NCBI GenBank assembly: GCA_900766745.1
Contig: CAAFWR010000123.1
Location: 23,778-87,777 of the forward strand
Direction of reading: 5' to 3'
DNA: 64,000 nucleotides
Source: Methanobacteriaceae archaeon
GTDB taxonomy: Archaea; Methanobacteriota; Methanobacteria; Methanobacteriales; Methanobacteriaceae
Shown here: positions 1-8,980 of the stretch, in pieces
How positions within the stretch are numbered: the first letter of the stretch is position 1
Layout of the letters: the number at the start of each line of letters is the position of its first letter
Notes under the pieces: generated by a model
What the model was told of the DNA's origin: nothing
The model's input: only the letters and a program-made list of their open reading frames with translations
Database searches by the model: none
Made by a program: the position numbers and the translations under genes

Positions 1-90
1 TCTTTTTTCATAGGTAATAATTTTGTATTTCAAAAGGAAATAGTACGAAGTCGTCTAAAGAGGTACCTAATCCAAGGTTACTAGTTTCAG

Positions 91-117
91 CTTTATATAT
101 AAAGTCTTATATATAAG
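91..117. repeat. Tandem pair of AT palindromes
   Basis: CTTTATATATAAAG (91-104) is a perfect 14-bp palindrome and CTTATATATAAG (106-117) a perfect 12-bp one, separated by a single base. They may be recognition sites for a dimeric protein or simply easily melted DNA. Confidence 0.6.
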
Positions 118-133
118 TCCAAACACTGCCTTG

Positions 134-179
134 AAATATATAGATATATAATATACTACGTATATATATCTATATATTT
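134..179. repeat. 17-bp inverted repeat
   Basis: The arm at 134-150 is the exact reverse complement of 163-179, with a 12-base spacer. Both arms consist only of A and T apart from a single G/C pair, so the structure melts easily. There is no T-tract typical of an intrinsic terminator. Confidence 0.65.
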
Positions 180-228
180 ATCTGCGTATATATAGCTATT
201 CATATATCATATCGTAAGTAGTATATTT

Positions 229-291
229 GGATATTATCTCACTTCGTTCGATAAAGGTAATCGCTAAGCGATTACCGAATAGATAGTATCC
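229..291. repeat. Nested long stem-loop upstream of the first gene
   Basis: An outer 11-bp stem (229-239 with 281-291, one T-G wobble) encloses a perfect 9-bp inner hairpin, GGTAATCGC at 256-264 and GCGATTACC at 268-276 with a TAA loop. There is no following T-run, so terminator function is doubtful. It starts about 100 bases before the first gene. Confidence 0.7.
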
Positions 292-325
292 TTAGCGTGT
301 ACGAACTTTCCTAAAATTTTGAACC

Positions 326-937
326 ATGAAGAATTTAAAGAATGCCTTGTTTATTGTACTTCTAGGATTTACTATTTACCTTTGCTTCAGGAATTATAAA
401 CTTTCTCGAGAGGTTGATTCCTTGGAACAAGCGGTCAATGAAATCCCAGATACAGTTTACAAAGACAAACCATTCAAACCAGAGAAGAAGTACTCTGAAG
501 GAAAAGAACCAGATAGAATCTTAGTTTACGATGATAGGCAGTCAACTCTCTTTCCTGATTCCATGCCAAGACAGCCAGTTATCAGTAAACAAGATTCACT
601 GGTTCAGATCGTATTAAAGAAGAATCGGTTGAACTTAAGTCTATTCAATCAACAGACTGAAACTTATTCTACTAGACTATTCAATATCAATCTGGATAAG
701 TACAACTATAACTGGTATGAAGGTCAATTAACTCGAAAGAAAGTTGCAAGGTTATCACTTAACCCTTACGTTTACGGTAAGTATAGACCTTTCAATAATC
801 TCTTCGATATGGGAGCTGGTCTTTCAATCAAGACTAAGAGATTTAATTACAAACTCGGAGTCAATACCTTTTACTACCCGAAGATAAAATCCGGAATTGG
901 TACTGACATCGAATTTCAAATAACGTATAACTTTTAA
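326..937 (+). CDS. Membrane-anchored protein, DUF6808-like
   Basis: A 203-residue protein. Residues about 7-22 form one hydrophobic N-terminal segment, followed by a charged, possibly coiled region (25-60), a Pro/Lys-rich linker and a C-terminal part with alternating aromatic and polar strands ending in Phe, a look common in Bacteroidetes envelope proteins. This layout resembles the DUF6808 proteins common in Bacteroidetes mobile elements (recalled, not searched). It ends two bases before the terminase start, so the two are probably co-translated. A role in lysis (spanin-like) or in the host envelope is possible but not shown by any motif. Confidence 0.55.
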   Translation: MKNLKNALFIVLLGFTIYLCFRNYKLSREVDSLEQAVNEIPDTVYKDKPFKPEKKYSEGKEPDRILVYDDRQSTLFPDSMPRQPVISKQDSLVQIVLKKNRLNLSLFNQQTETYSTRLFNINLDKYNYNWYEGQLTRKKVARLSLNPYVYGKYRPFNNLFDMGAGLSIKTKRFNYKLGVNTFYYPKIKSGIGTDIEFQITYNF

Positions 938-939
938 GT

Positions 940-2442
940 ATGGCAAAGACTATCTCAGAAACTAGAACTACTTTAACTCGAGAGGAGCTATCAAACCTTT
1001 CAAGAGTTACGGTAGATGTTTTCTTTTTCAGTCTTTTCTGTTATGTGATACACCCAGTGAGGGGAAAGGTAAGATTTGAATTATATCCATTTCAAAAATC
1101 GGTTCTGTATAACTTTATTGCCCAACGATTCAATATCATTCTCAAGTTCCGTCAGGCAGGTATTACAGAACTAATTTCAATGTACTGTCTTTGGTTAGCG
1201 ATGTATCATCCTAACAAGAAGATAAACATTATTTCTATCAAAGATACAACGGCAAAGAAGGTTCTTAAAAAGATTAAGTTCATGTATAAGAATCTCCCAT
1301 GGTATCTTCAAACTCCCATTATAAACGGTAGAGCTGGTGAATACGGTTCTGCATCAATGATAGAATTTGATAATGGGTCTTTTATTGAATCAATTCCGAC
1401 ATCATCCGAAGCCGGTCGTTCGGAATCCCTTTCCCTTCTGGTAATTGACGAGGCAGCAGTAGTTAGATGGGCTGCTCAAATTTGGGCTGCTGCTTTTCCT
1501 ACTCTTTCCACTGGTGGAGCTGCTATCGTCAATTCCACTCCTTATGGAGTCGGTAACTTCTATCATTCAACTTGGGTAGATGCCATTGCTGGAGGTAACC
1601 CCTTCAATCCAATTAGATTATACTGGCAGATGCACCCGGAACGAGATATCAATTGGTATAATCAGATGTCTTCTGCCTTGGGAGCAAAACGAACCGCACA
1701 GGAAATAGATGGTGACTTCTTATCATCTGGTAATACAGTCTTCGATTTAGCTGATATTAAGGCTATCGAAGACTGCCTTAGTGATTACCCAGTTATTAAG
1801 AAAAGGTTTAATGGTCAATACAGACAATTTTGTGAACCTGACCCAGATAAAGAATATTTTATTGGTGCAGACGTTGCCACTGGTAGAGCTTCTGACTACT
1901 CATCATTTACCGTTATGGATAAACCTGGAGAAGAACAGGCCATATATAAAGGGAGAATGGCAGTTGGAGCTTATGCTAAGTTACTTGGGGACACCGGTCA
2001 ATTATATAATTGGGCTATAATAGCTCCGGAATCTAATGACGTGGGTTTGGCAGTAACTTCTAAACTTCAAGATGAAGGTTATCCAAAGCTGTACTACTAC
2101 CAAAAAATGCTCAAGAAAAAGGGCAAAAGTAGACCAGAAATGGACCAATCTCCTGGTTGGTTAACTACTCAAAAGAATCGTTCAGTGATAATAGAAAACT
2201 TGGAAGAAGATATTAGAAATGATAACGTAATCATAAAGGACCCATTTTTTGTTCAAGAAGCTTATACTTTCATTTATGATGGTTTAGGTAGGCCTGTTGC
2301 AATGGGTAAACATAGAGCAAATAATTCTGCTGTTGATGTAGACCTTGAAGGAGACGTATACTCAGATGATGATATATTTGGAAAAGCTATATGCAATCAC
2401 ATAAGGAAAGGAAAAACTAACGTAATCGTACAACCAAGATGA
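940..2442 (+). CDS. terL: Terminase large subunit
   Basis: The 500-residue packaging motor pumps DNA into the prohead through the portal and cuts it. The ATPase half has a non-classical Walker A at about 69-76 (KFRQAGIT, with Ile in place of the usual Lys before Thr), Walker B LLVIDE at 166-171 and a coupling motif NSTP at 198-201. The nuclease half has an RNase-H-like strand with Asp311 (IGADVATG) and acidic residues near 465-480. The start follows the previous stop by two bases, and the end overlaps the portal start in ATGA. No small-terminase gene was recognised nearby, so it may lie outside the window or be one of the unassigned genes. Confidence 0.93.
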   Translation: MAKTISETRTTLTREELSNLSRVTVDVFFFSLFCYVIHPVRGKVRFELYPFQKSVLYNFIAQRFNIILKFRQAGITELISMYCLWLAMYHPNKKINIISIKDTTAKKVLKKIKFMYKNLPWYLQTPIINGRAGEYGSASMIEFDNGSFIESIPTSSEAGRSESLSLLVIDEAAVVRWAAQIWAAAFPTLSTGGAAIVNSTPYGVGNFYHSTWVDAIAGGNPFNPIRLYWQMHPERDINWYNQMSSALGAKRTAQEIDGDFLSSGNTVFDLADIKAIEDCLSDYPVIKKRFNGQYRQFCEPDPDKEYFIGADVATGRASDYSSFTVMDKPGEEQAIYKGRMAVGAYAKLLGDTGQLYNWAIIAPESNDVGLAVTSKLQDEGYPKLYYYQKMLKKKGKSRPEMDQSPGWLTTQKNRSVIIENLEEDIRNDNVIIKDPFFVQEAYTFIYDGLGRPVAMGKHRANNSAVDVDLEGDVYSDDDIFGKAICNHIRKGKTNVIVQPR

Positions 2443-3929
2443 AAAAGTACTTCAATTTTAATTGGGTTTGGGGACGTAAGAAGGACCCTCCCAAAGATGG
2501 TACCTCCTCTAATAAAGAGCAAAAGCCTACCACTCCGATATCACCCGGTAGGGTTTCAGTTGACGATGATAGCGATAACTTAATCACATCATTACAGGGG
2601 TTGACTAAATTAGTCGAGCCCTCTTTTCGTGTTGATGTAATACCTTTAATCCGAGATTTATATAAAGTAAATCCGGATATGGGCATCGCATTACAAGATA
2701 TGTTTAAGTTAGCTAACACCAGTCATACAGTAACCTTTCCAAACAATACAGATGAAGAGGCTTCTAAGATGAGAGACCATCTTAAAAAGGCCACCAAGGG
2801 ATGGACCCGATATACTGCTGGTATAGATGGTTTAGTTAACAAAATGATTGTTCAACTTCTTGTAAGTGGAGCAATATCTGTAGAGGGAGTTCCCAATGAT
2901 AAACTAGATGGTTTGGCTACGGTATTATTCCTTAAACCTGAATACATCAAGTTTAAACGGGAATTAAATGGTGTGTATCACCCTTACCAAAAGAATCATA
3001 ATTACTGGAATAAGCAACAAGATTACATTAAGCTTAACCCAGAAACTTATTTCTATGTTGGTATGTTTAATGATACAGATGAACCTTATGGAGTCCCTCC
3101 ATTTATGCCTGCATTGGATTCTCTAAAAGGTCAAAATGATATGAAGATTAATTTCAAACATATCATGGAGATTTGCGGTATGGTTGGTTTTCTTGAAGCG
3201 AAAATGCAGAAATCACCACAAAGGTCTAACGAAAGTATAAATGCCTATGAATCTAGACTAAACCGAGAGCTTAATACTTTAAAACGTAATGTTAAGGATG
3301 GCATGAAGGATGGAGTTGTTGCAGGTTATATTGATGACCACGAATTTAAACTCAACTCTACTACTAAAGAGCTTGGTAATATCGAAAAGCCATGGAATAT
3401 GAATCAACAATCTGTGGCTAATGGTTTGGGAGTTAATGGCTCTATCATTGGAGTATCTGCTACTACTGGTGAAGGGGCAACGGGTATAATGCTGTCTAAG
3501 ATGATTAGCCAGTTAAAAAATATCCAAATGCTTGTAGCTTATGTATTAGATAGACTTTATTCTCTAGAACTGCGTCTGGCAGGCTTTAATAATAAGGGAA
3601 TGAAGATTGATTGGGGAACTTCTACAGTTTCTGATGAAGTTAAAATCCAACAGGGTCTTCAGTATAAGATACAGAACCTTGACTTACTGTATAAGGCTGG
3701 TATTATTAGCCAAGAACAGTATGCTTGGGCAATGGGCTATGATTCCCCGGATGAGAAAGAACCAAGAGTTTCATTGGAAGATCAATTTGCTAAAGGTGGT
3801 AATTCAGATCCTCAAGAGGGAACTAAAAAGAAACAAAGGCAGGATGATAAAAACCAATCTGCTCGTAGGTCAAGAGATAAGAATAACCCGGCTCCTTCTC
3901 GAGGAGACCAAAATACTAAACCAAGATGA
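2439..3929 (+). CDS. Portal protein
   Basis: A 496-residue protein translationally coupled to terminase (ATGA overlap) and to the protease after it. Position between terminase and protease, the length, and a central region with long helices followed by a C-terminal polar tail (about 440-496, rich in Lys, Gln and Asn) fit phage portals. The portal forms the twelve-fold ring at one head vertex, the docking point for the motor and later the neck. The N-terminal 40 residues are Pro/Ser-rich and probably disordered. No catalytic motif is expected. The call rests on synteny and general appearance. Confidence 0.85.
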   Translation: MKKYFNFNWVWGRKKDPPKDGTSSNKEQKPTTPISPGRVSVDDDSDNLITSLQGLTKLVEPSFRVDVIPLIRDLYKVNPDMGIALQDMFKLANTSHTVTFPNNTDEEASKMRDHLKKATKGWTRYTAGIDGLVNKMIVQLLVSGAISVEGVPNDKLDGLATVLFLKPEYIKFKRELNGVYHPYQKNHNYWNKQQDYIKLNPETYFYVGMFNDTDEPYGVPPFMPALDSLKGQNDMKINFKHIMEICGMVGFLEAKMQKSPQRSNESINAYESRLNRELNTLKRNVKDGMKDGVVAGYIDDHEFKLNSTTKELGNIEKPWNMNQQSVANGLGVNGSIIGVSATTGEGATGIMLSKMISQLKNIQMLVAYVLDRLYSLELRLAGFNNKGMKIDWGTSTVSDEVKIQQGLQYKIQNLDLLYKAGIISQEQYAWAMGYDSPDEKEPRVSLEDQFAKGGNSDPQEGTKKKQRQDDKNQSARRSRDKNNPAPSRGDQNTKPR

Positions 3930-5443
3930 GTAAATTTACAAAGAAAAACAAAGAGCATCTTGATTCTATGGTGATAGGTCAAGGCCATACCATTATGGCT
4001 GGTTATATACCAGAAGCAGTGGGAGCCCAGACTTTCTCAGAGAATTACTATAAATGGAAGAATCCTACACCGGACTCCATTGCTCAATTCGGATTTTGGG
4101 GAGGGGATATAGATTATAATACCTATTATCCTAACCTGGATAAATCGGAATTAACTCCTAAGGATGAAGAGTTCATTGAACCCATGTTCAGATTACTTTC
4201 GGAAACGATTGTATCTAAGAATTGGAATCCTACAGATTTTGGTCAAAATGGAGTATTGAAAGCTTCTATGAAAATGTTACTTGGTCAAACAGTAAACTGT
4301 GACCATGAAACTAACATAGGTAATGCTATCGGTGCTGTATCTCAGGTAATGTGGCAAGAGTCTTACAAAGATGGAAGCTTCACTATACCTGCAGGTATCA
4401 ACGGTATTCTGAAAATTGATGGTAAAGCCAATCCAAGGATTGCTAGAGGTATACTTATGGAACCACCATCAATTCACAGTAACTCGGTCACAGTACAATT
4501 CAAGTGGGATAAATCACATCCCCAAATGGAGGACAACGAATTCTATCAGAAACTCGGTACCTATGATTCTAAGGGAGTGATGGTACGTAGAATGGTTACT
4601 GAGATAGTTCGTTACCTGGAGACTTCATTGGTATCTCATGGAGCTGATTCTTTTGCTCAAAAAATCGGTTCTGATGGTAAGATTATTAATCCTACTTTTG
4701 CTAAAAGAACTTGGGCATCTTATGAAGAATATAGAGACGATAAATCGAAGCAATACTTCTTTACCGATTATAAATCTGACCTAACTTCTTATCAAGAAAA
4801 GGACGATACTCAAGGTTCTTTTAATGATAATGATGCCAAGGATAATCAATCAAACGAAAAAAATAGTATGAACGAATTAGAAAAATTTCTAGAGAGCCTC
4901 TTCGGGGATAATCTGCTTACCCTTGAGGAAGGTAAAGAAATGAATCAGGAAACAGTAGTTGCCTGTATTCAAAGTTTGGTATCATCCAGAAATGAACTGC
5001 AAACTTCAGTAGATAACCTTACTACAGAGAAGAATTCTCTTACGGAACAGGTTACTAACTTGAATGCAGAAGTGGCTAATCTGAAAGAGATGGCAACTGT
5101 AGGAAAGAATCACATTGCTTCTCTCCGTGAAGATGCAGTAGCAACTTACAAAAAATTGATGGGTGATAATGCTGATGAAACCATTGTTACAATGCTTAAT
5201 GCAGAAACAACTGGTATTACTACTCTTATTTCCTTGACTAAGGATTACCAAGCTCGCTTGGAAGAGAAGTTCCCTCTCACCTGCTCTAAGTGTGGTTCTA
5301 AGGATGTTAACCGTGCATCTTCAGTAACTGAAGATGATACTCAAGGTAAAGAAACTACCGACGGTACAAATACAACCAAGAATTCCGAATCACCGAGTAC
5401 TAAGAATGTGATCGATAATTTGTATCGAAACAAAATTAAATAA
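3926..5443 (+). CDS. Prohead protease fused to a scaffold-like C-terminal region
   Basis: The 505-residue protein has an N-terminal S78-like protease domain (about 10-250). By analogy with HK97 gp4, His127 (NCDHE), Ser187 (NSVTVQF) and Glu232 (LETSLVSHGAD) would be the triad. After a polar linker comes a coiled-coil region (about 345-405), then a CxxC pair at 453/456 and a disordered tail. This is the usual shape of a protease whose C-terminal part acts as scaffold and is later digested. An internal ATG at 4868 (codon 315) could give a scaffold-only 191-residue product, as in lambda C/Nu3. Start overlaps the portal stop. Confidence 0.82.
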   Translation: MSKFTKKNKEHLDSMVIGQGHTIMAGYIPEAVGAQTFSENYYKWKNPTPDSIAQFGFWGGDIDYNTYYPNLDKSELTPKDEEFIEPMFRLLSETIVSKNWNPTDFGQNGVLKASMKMLLGQTVNCDHETNIGNAIGAVSQVMWQESYKDGSFTIPAGINGILKIDGKANPRIARGILMEPPSIHSNSVTVQFKWDKSHPQMEDNEFYQKLGTYDSKGVMVRRMVTEIVRYLETSLVSHGADSFAQKIGSDGKIINPTFAKRTWASYEEYRDDKSKQYFFTDYKSDLTSYQEKDDTQGSFNDNDAKDNQSNEKNSMNELEKFLESLFGDNLLTLEEGKEMNQETVVACIQSLVSSRNELQTSVDNLTTEKNSLTEQVTNLNAEVANLKEMATVGKNHIASLREDAVATYKKLMGDNADETIVTMLNAETTGITTLISLTKDYQARLEEKFPLTCSKCGSKDVNRASSVTEDDTQGKETTDGTNTTKNSESPSTKNVIDNLYRNKIK

Positions 5444-5466
5444 GTTATTATATAAATATCCGCATT

Positions 5467-5937
5467 ATGGAAACAACGAAAATCGTAAACGATCCTCAGC
5501 AACTTACTCTCTTTGGGGAAAGAACTCCGAGAGCAGTGATTTACAAGAGTGAATCCCACAAATTGCATCAGGCTTTCAATGTTAAAGCTGGAGAGAAAAT
5601 TGTACAAGGTATGCCGGTAGCTTTAAATGAAGATGGTTTGATCTACCCTTGTACTGATCCGTCTACTCAAGTTTACTTGGGTGTGGCAGTAACGGATAAC
5701 GTTAACCCGGCTTATCAGCCTCAAAGAAACTTCCCAGTAGAAGTAACCGTGGCTGTAGAAGGTTATATGATTTGTAACTGGGTATCAAACGGAACTATCG
5801 AAGCTGGCTATGTAACTCCCGATGGGGCATTGCTTAACGACCGTTTCGTTAAGGCTAACCAAGGTATTTCAACTCCGTTCATTGCCCTTAATCCTGCAGA
5901 AGAGGCAAATGAGGTAATCCAAGTACTCATTAAATAA
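5467..5937 (+). CDS. Putative head decoration protein
   Basis: A 156-residue protein immediately before the major capsid gene, the standard place for a decoration (head-stabilising) protein. It is rich in beta-strand-like stretches and lacks a signal peptide or membrane segment. Residues 35-90 resemble decoration-type folds: a short loop with VKAGEKIVQGMPV followed by LGVAVTDN. The assignment is from position and size; no catalytic residues are evident. It is separated from the capsid gene by only 14 bases. Confidence 0.6.
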   Translation: METTKIVNDPQQLTLFGERTPRAVIYKSESHKLHQAFNVKAGEKIVQGMPVALNEDGLIYPCTDPSTQVYLGVAVTDNVNPAYQPQRNFPVEVTVAVEGYMICNWVSNGTIEAGYVTPDGALLNDRFVKANQGISTPFIALNPAEEANEVIQVLIK

Positions 5938-5951
5938 GAGAAAAGAAAGTT

Positions 5952-7073
5952 ATGGAAAATAAGATTGATATTACAAAAATGAAGGCTCAGGACTTTATGA
6001 ATGAGCTGCCGGAAATGGTAAGAAGCTTGGAAGCTGTTCGTTCCGGTTCACAGGATAAGAAGCCTGTAGAAGTAACCTTTGAAGAATTGGTTACAGGTAA
6101 ATGGGGGATTTCACAGGATGAACTCTTCGAAAAGATGGGCATCAATCCAAAAGTTGATACCATGCAGAACATCTTTACTATGCCTCAGCAGAATATCCGT
6201 TGGATTGTTCCGGAAATTATCCGTGCTGCTATCACTCTGGGTATGCGACAGGCACCATTCTATCCGAACATCATCGCATCTGACCAATCAATCAATGGTT
6301 TGCAAGCGATCATGCCGATGGTTAATATGTCTGATGCTGCTCCTGCAAAGGTTAACGAAGCAGAAACTATCCCCTTGGGTGATGTTAGCTTCGGACAGAA
6401 ATCAGTTAGCCTCTTCAAAATCGGAAAAGGTTTCAAACTTACTGATGAAGTTCGTAACTATGTTTCGCTTGATGTCTTGGGAATCTATCTTCGTGACTTC
6501 GGTGTTCAGTTGGGTTATGCTCTGGATACTCTGGCTATGGACGTGGCTATTAATGGTAACAACCCTGATGGTTCTGAGTCAGCCCCAGTAATTGGTGTAT
6601 ACGAAACAACCAATGGCATTACTTATAAAGATCTGTTGCATATCTGGGTACGTGCTGCTCGTATGGGACGTAACTTTACTACTATGATTGGTGGTGAAGA
6701 CCAGGCAATTGAAATGCTGAATTTACCCGAATTCAAAGACCGTCACTCTGGTACAACAGAAGCTACACTGAATGTGAAGTCTCCGGTTCCCAAGAATGCT
6801 GACTTCTATATTCACCCGGGAACACCTGACCAACAGCTGTTGTTGATTGATACATCTGCTGCCTTGATTAAGCTTACCGCTCGTCAATTGATGTTGGAAT
6901 CTGAAAGAATCGTTTCTAACCAAACCGAGGCTGTTTATGCAAGCTTAACTACTGGCTTCTCCAAGATGTACCAAGATGCTGCTCTGTTGCTGGCTGCAGA
7001 TAAGAAGTTCTCCGAATTCGGATTCCCAGAATTCATGAACGTAGATCCTTACCTGATGGTTAATCTTGAATAA
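5952..7073 (+). CDS. Major capsid protein, HK97-like fold
   Basis: A 373-residue protein that follows protease and decoration genes and precedes a strong intrinsic terminator, as expected for the most abundant virion protein. Residues about 1-60 are charged and helical and could be the delta domain removed by the protease. The remainder has alternating strands and helices of HK97-type shells, including a spine-helix-like segment near 160-200. Codons in this gene look more GC-rich and uniform than in neighbouring genes, consistent with high expression. The fold call is inferred from context and size rather than from a diagnostic motif. Confidence 0.88.
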   Translation: MENKIDITKMKAQDFMNELPEMVRSLEAVRSGSQDKKPVEVTFEELVTGKWGISQDELFEKMGINPKVDTMQNIFTMPQQNIRWIVPEIIRAAITLGMRQAPFYPNIIASDQSINGLQAIMPMVNMSDAAPAKVNEAETIPLGDVSFGQKSVSLFKIGKGFKLTDEVRNYVSLDVLGIYLRDFGVQLGYALDTLAMDVAINGNNPDGSESAPVIGVYETTNGITYKDLLHIWVRAARMGRNFTTMIGGEDQAIEMLNLPEFKDRHSGTTEATLNVKSPVPKNADFYIHPGTPDQQLLLIDTSAALIKLTARQLMLESERIVSNQTEAVYASLTTGFSKMYQDAALLLAADKKFSEFGFPEFMNVDPYLMVNLE

Positions 7074-7104
7074 GAACGTCCGGTTTCATCTATATAAATT
7101 CCCA

Positions 7105-7140
7105 GAGAGGGTGGGTAACTAAAAAACCCATCCCCTCTTT
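7105..7140 (+). terminator. Intrinsic terminator after the capsid gene
   Basis: A 12-bp stem (7105-7116 with 7126-7137, one A-C mismatch and one G-T pair) with a short A-rich loop is followed by TTT and, after AATCA, another T-rich run. It lies 31 bases after the capsid stop and would limit or attenuate read-through into the connector genes. Confidence 0.85.
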
Positions 7141-7169
7141 AATCATTTTTTATTTTAATCTTAGGAAAT

Positions 7170-7571
7170 ATGGCTAAAGATAAATATATATTAACTGTGG
7201 GACCAAGAGCTTACAGTTTTCATGACCAATCAACTGGTATTACCATTTGTAGAGGAGAAGAAAAAGAACTCACTCGTCGTCAATTCCGTACACCGAAAAT
7301 TCAGAAGGCTGTTGCTTCGGGTCATCTGATTATTATTGCCGATAAATCGGAAATCGAAAAGTATTCAGAGGCTGATATCGAAAAGTTGGACAAGAGGTTA
7401 AATGCCCAGTTTAAAAAAGGCATGACTTTGGAAAAGCTTTCAAAGGGATATTCTCTTGAAGAACTGAAGCTGGTAGCTGGTTTACATGAAATCGTTGCCG
7501 AGAAAGATGATACAGTAGAAACACTTCTCCAGGCTTTGCTGGAAGAATTTGAATCTTCTTCTAAAGGTTAA
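7170..7571 (+). CDS. Hypothetical head-completion region protein
   Basis: A 133-residue, highly charged protein starting 30 bases after the capsid terminator. The N-terminal half looks beta-rich (ILTVGPRAYSFHD, then an Arg-rich stretch) and the C-terminal half is helical with several Glu/Lys/Leu helices. No family is recognised. Its place between the capsid and connector genes suggests a head-completion or adaptor role, but no sequence motif proves it. Confidence 0.65.
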   Translation: MAKDKYILTVGPRAYSFHDQSTGITICRGEEKELTRRQFRTPKIQKAVASGHLIIIADKSEIEKYSEADIEKLDKRLNAQFKKGMTLEKLSKGYSLEELKLVAGLHEIVAEKDDTVETLLQALLEEFESSSKG

Positions 7572-7598
7572 TATGAAAATTACATAAGACAGACTAAT

Positions 7599-8495
7599 AT
7601 GAAAAATAATCTGGACTTTTTGTACGTTACGTCAGGTCTGGAAGTTTCATTCAGAGTCATATCCAAAGTCCCGGCCAAATCTATTTTTGACTGGGACTTT
7701 GGCGATGATAAGGGAGAGGTTTTCAATGGTGGAAGACATGTTTCCTATTCTTATGAAGCTCCCGGTTTCTATACAGTAACCCTACATGTAACTAACTCGA
7801 ATGGTTTAGATATCACCGTAGATAAGACTCTGGTAGTTTGTGATTATGGGCATACGGCATTAGCCGATACAATATATAATTTAATTGACCATTATATACC
7901 ATCAGAAATCTCCGATGGTATGACACGAGAGGATAAATCCATCTACATCACCAAGTGGCAATATTATATTGGACCTCTAGTAAATCATACAATTCCACTA
8001 GATAAATATACTGACGAATTATGGTATGAAGCACTAGAAAACCAATTAATAATGGAATTGGCAGCATGGGATTTTCTTAATGTGAAGATACTTAACTTAT
8101 TAACGAGTACTTCTGAATATTTAAGTCAATTAACTTCTACCAAAGAACAAACCGGTGATGGTACCTCTAAACCTGAACTTGCCCGGGGTGATAGAATTAA
8201 ACAAATCACTACTGGGCCTACTGAAGTGCAATATTATGATACCCTGGCAGATGCTACAAGTTCCCTATGGAAAACACTCTCTCAAGCAATGCAACCTGGT
8301 GGATTAATAGATGAATTAAGAAAGAACCTTTGTATGTTAGCTTCACGGTTGGAAATCTACTTACCGTTCTGCGATGAAGTATTCAGAACTGTAACACCCA
8401 GAGTAGTTAACAGAAGAAAACCTGGTGTATTGGATGGACCAAACCCAAGTGCACCAGTGAAAGGTGGTAATGATTCAATTTTAACTAAGTTATGA
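7599..8495 (+). CDS. PKD-domain protein in the head-tail connector region
   Basis: A 298-residue protein. Residues about 8-85 form a PKD (Ig-like) domain, with the typical WDFGD core at about 27-31, a YSYEAPGFYTVTLHV strand pair and a final LVV strand. The remaining two thirds is helical and unassigned. It overlaps the next gene by ATGA. PKD domains usually bind surfaces or carbohydrates, so this may be an adaptor exposed on the particle or the domain may simply stabilise a neck protein. Neighbours are capsid and tail genes. Confidence 0.7.
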   Translation: MKNNLDFLYVTSGLEVSFRVISKVPAKSIFDWDFGDDKGEVFNGGRHVSYSYEAPGFYTVTLHVTNSNGLDITVDKTLVVCDYGHTALADTIYNLIDHYIPSEISDGMTREDKSIYITKWQYYIGPLVNHTIPLDKYTDELWYEALENQLIMELAAWDFLNVKILNLLTSTSEYLSQLTSTKEQTGDGTSKPELARGDRIKQITTGPTEVQYYDTLADATSSLWKTLSQAMQPGGLIDELRKNLCMLASRLEIYLPFCDEVFRTVTPRVVNRRKPGVLDGPNPSAPVKGGNDSILTKL

Positions 8496-8968
8496 CAAAA
8501 GAGCCCTGGAGAATGGTAAAGAACCGCTCTTGGGATAGATACAAGAAAATTATCACTGATTTCTTAGATTGGGATGCTGGTAGACAAACCATAACTTGGG
8601 CTAAAAATGTTAACCAACTCCTCAGTCATGCCGAAGATAGTATACCCAAATATTATAACATCCAAATCGAAGCATTATGTTATTACAATGCTTTCAGAAA
8701 CTGGCCAATCAATAAGGCTACTATAACTGGTGAATTGGATGATGAAAACTTATCAATACTAATTTCTAAATCTTATATAGAACAAATCGGTTATCTTACA
8801 CCGGAAGGCTATTGGGATTTTAATTGGGAACAAGATAGGTTTGTAATTAATGGTATAACGTATAAACCTTCTGGTGATACTCAAACTGCTCAGGCAAAGG
8901 ATGAGGCTCTAGTTTTCATGGTTATCCTAAAGAGAGACCGAGATACCAAAATTGAATTTGTAGAATAA
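8492..8968 (+). CDS. Hypothetical connector-region protein
   Basis: A 158-residue protein with many aromatic residues (repeated W, Y and F), translationally coupled to the PKD-domain protein by an ATGA overlap. No family was recognised. The coupling and position between head and fibre genes suggest a neck or head-completion role. Confidence 0.6.
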   Translation: MTKEPWRMVKNRSWDRYKKIITDFLDWDAGRQTITWAKNVNQLLSHAEDSIPKYYNIQIEALCYYNAFRNWPINKATITGELDDENLSILISKSYIEQIGYLTPEGYWDFNWEQDRFVINGITYKPSGDTQTAQAKDEALVFMVILKRDRDTKIEFVE

Positions 8969-8980
8969 AACATTAAATGT

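Larger units (their letters stand above)
1..325. other. Non-coding AT-rich leader with dense inverted repeats
   Basis: No convincing reading frame is seen before the ATG at 326. The segment is very AT-rich and contains, in order, two perfect palindromes (91-104 and 106-117), a 17-bp inverted repeat (134-150 with 163-179) and a nested long stem-loop (229-291). It lies directly upstream of the membrane protein and terminase genes. By position it could hold a packaging site, a replication element, or promoter and terminator signals; the sequence alone does not decide. No tRNA cloverleaf was recognised in it. Confidence 0.6.

Noticed and set aside
326-937. Calling the first gene a spanin
   Set aside because: One N-terminal membrane segment and a beta-rich end are compatible, but no lipobox, partner gene or adjacent endolysin was found.
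940-2442. Reading the missing Walker A lysine as a dead terminase
   Set aside because: Other motor and nuclease motifs are intact, and several terminase groups use a similar altered loop.
5451-5458. TATAAATA, identical to the T4 late promoter core; also at 38121-38128 and 38271-38278
   Set aside because: In DNA this AT-rich the 8-mer is expected several times by chance. At 5451 it would leave almost no leader before the ATG. No enrichment count could be made.
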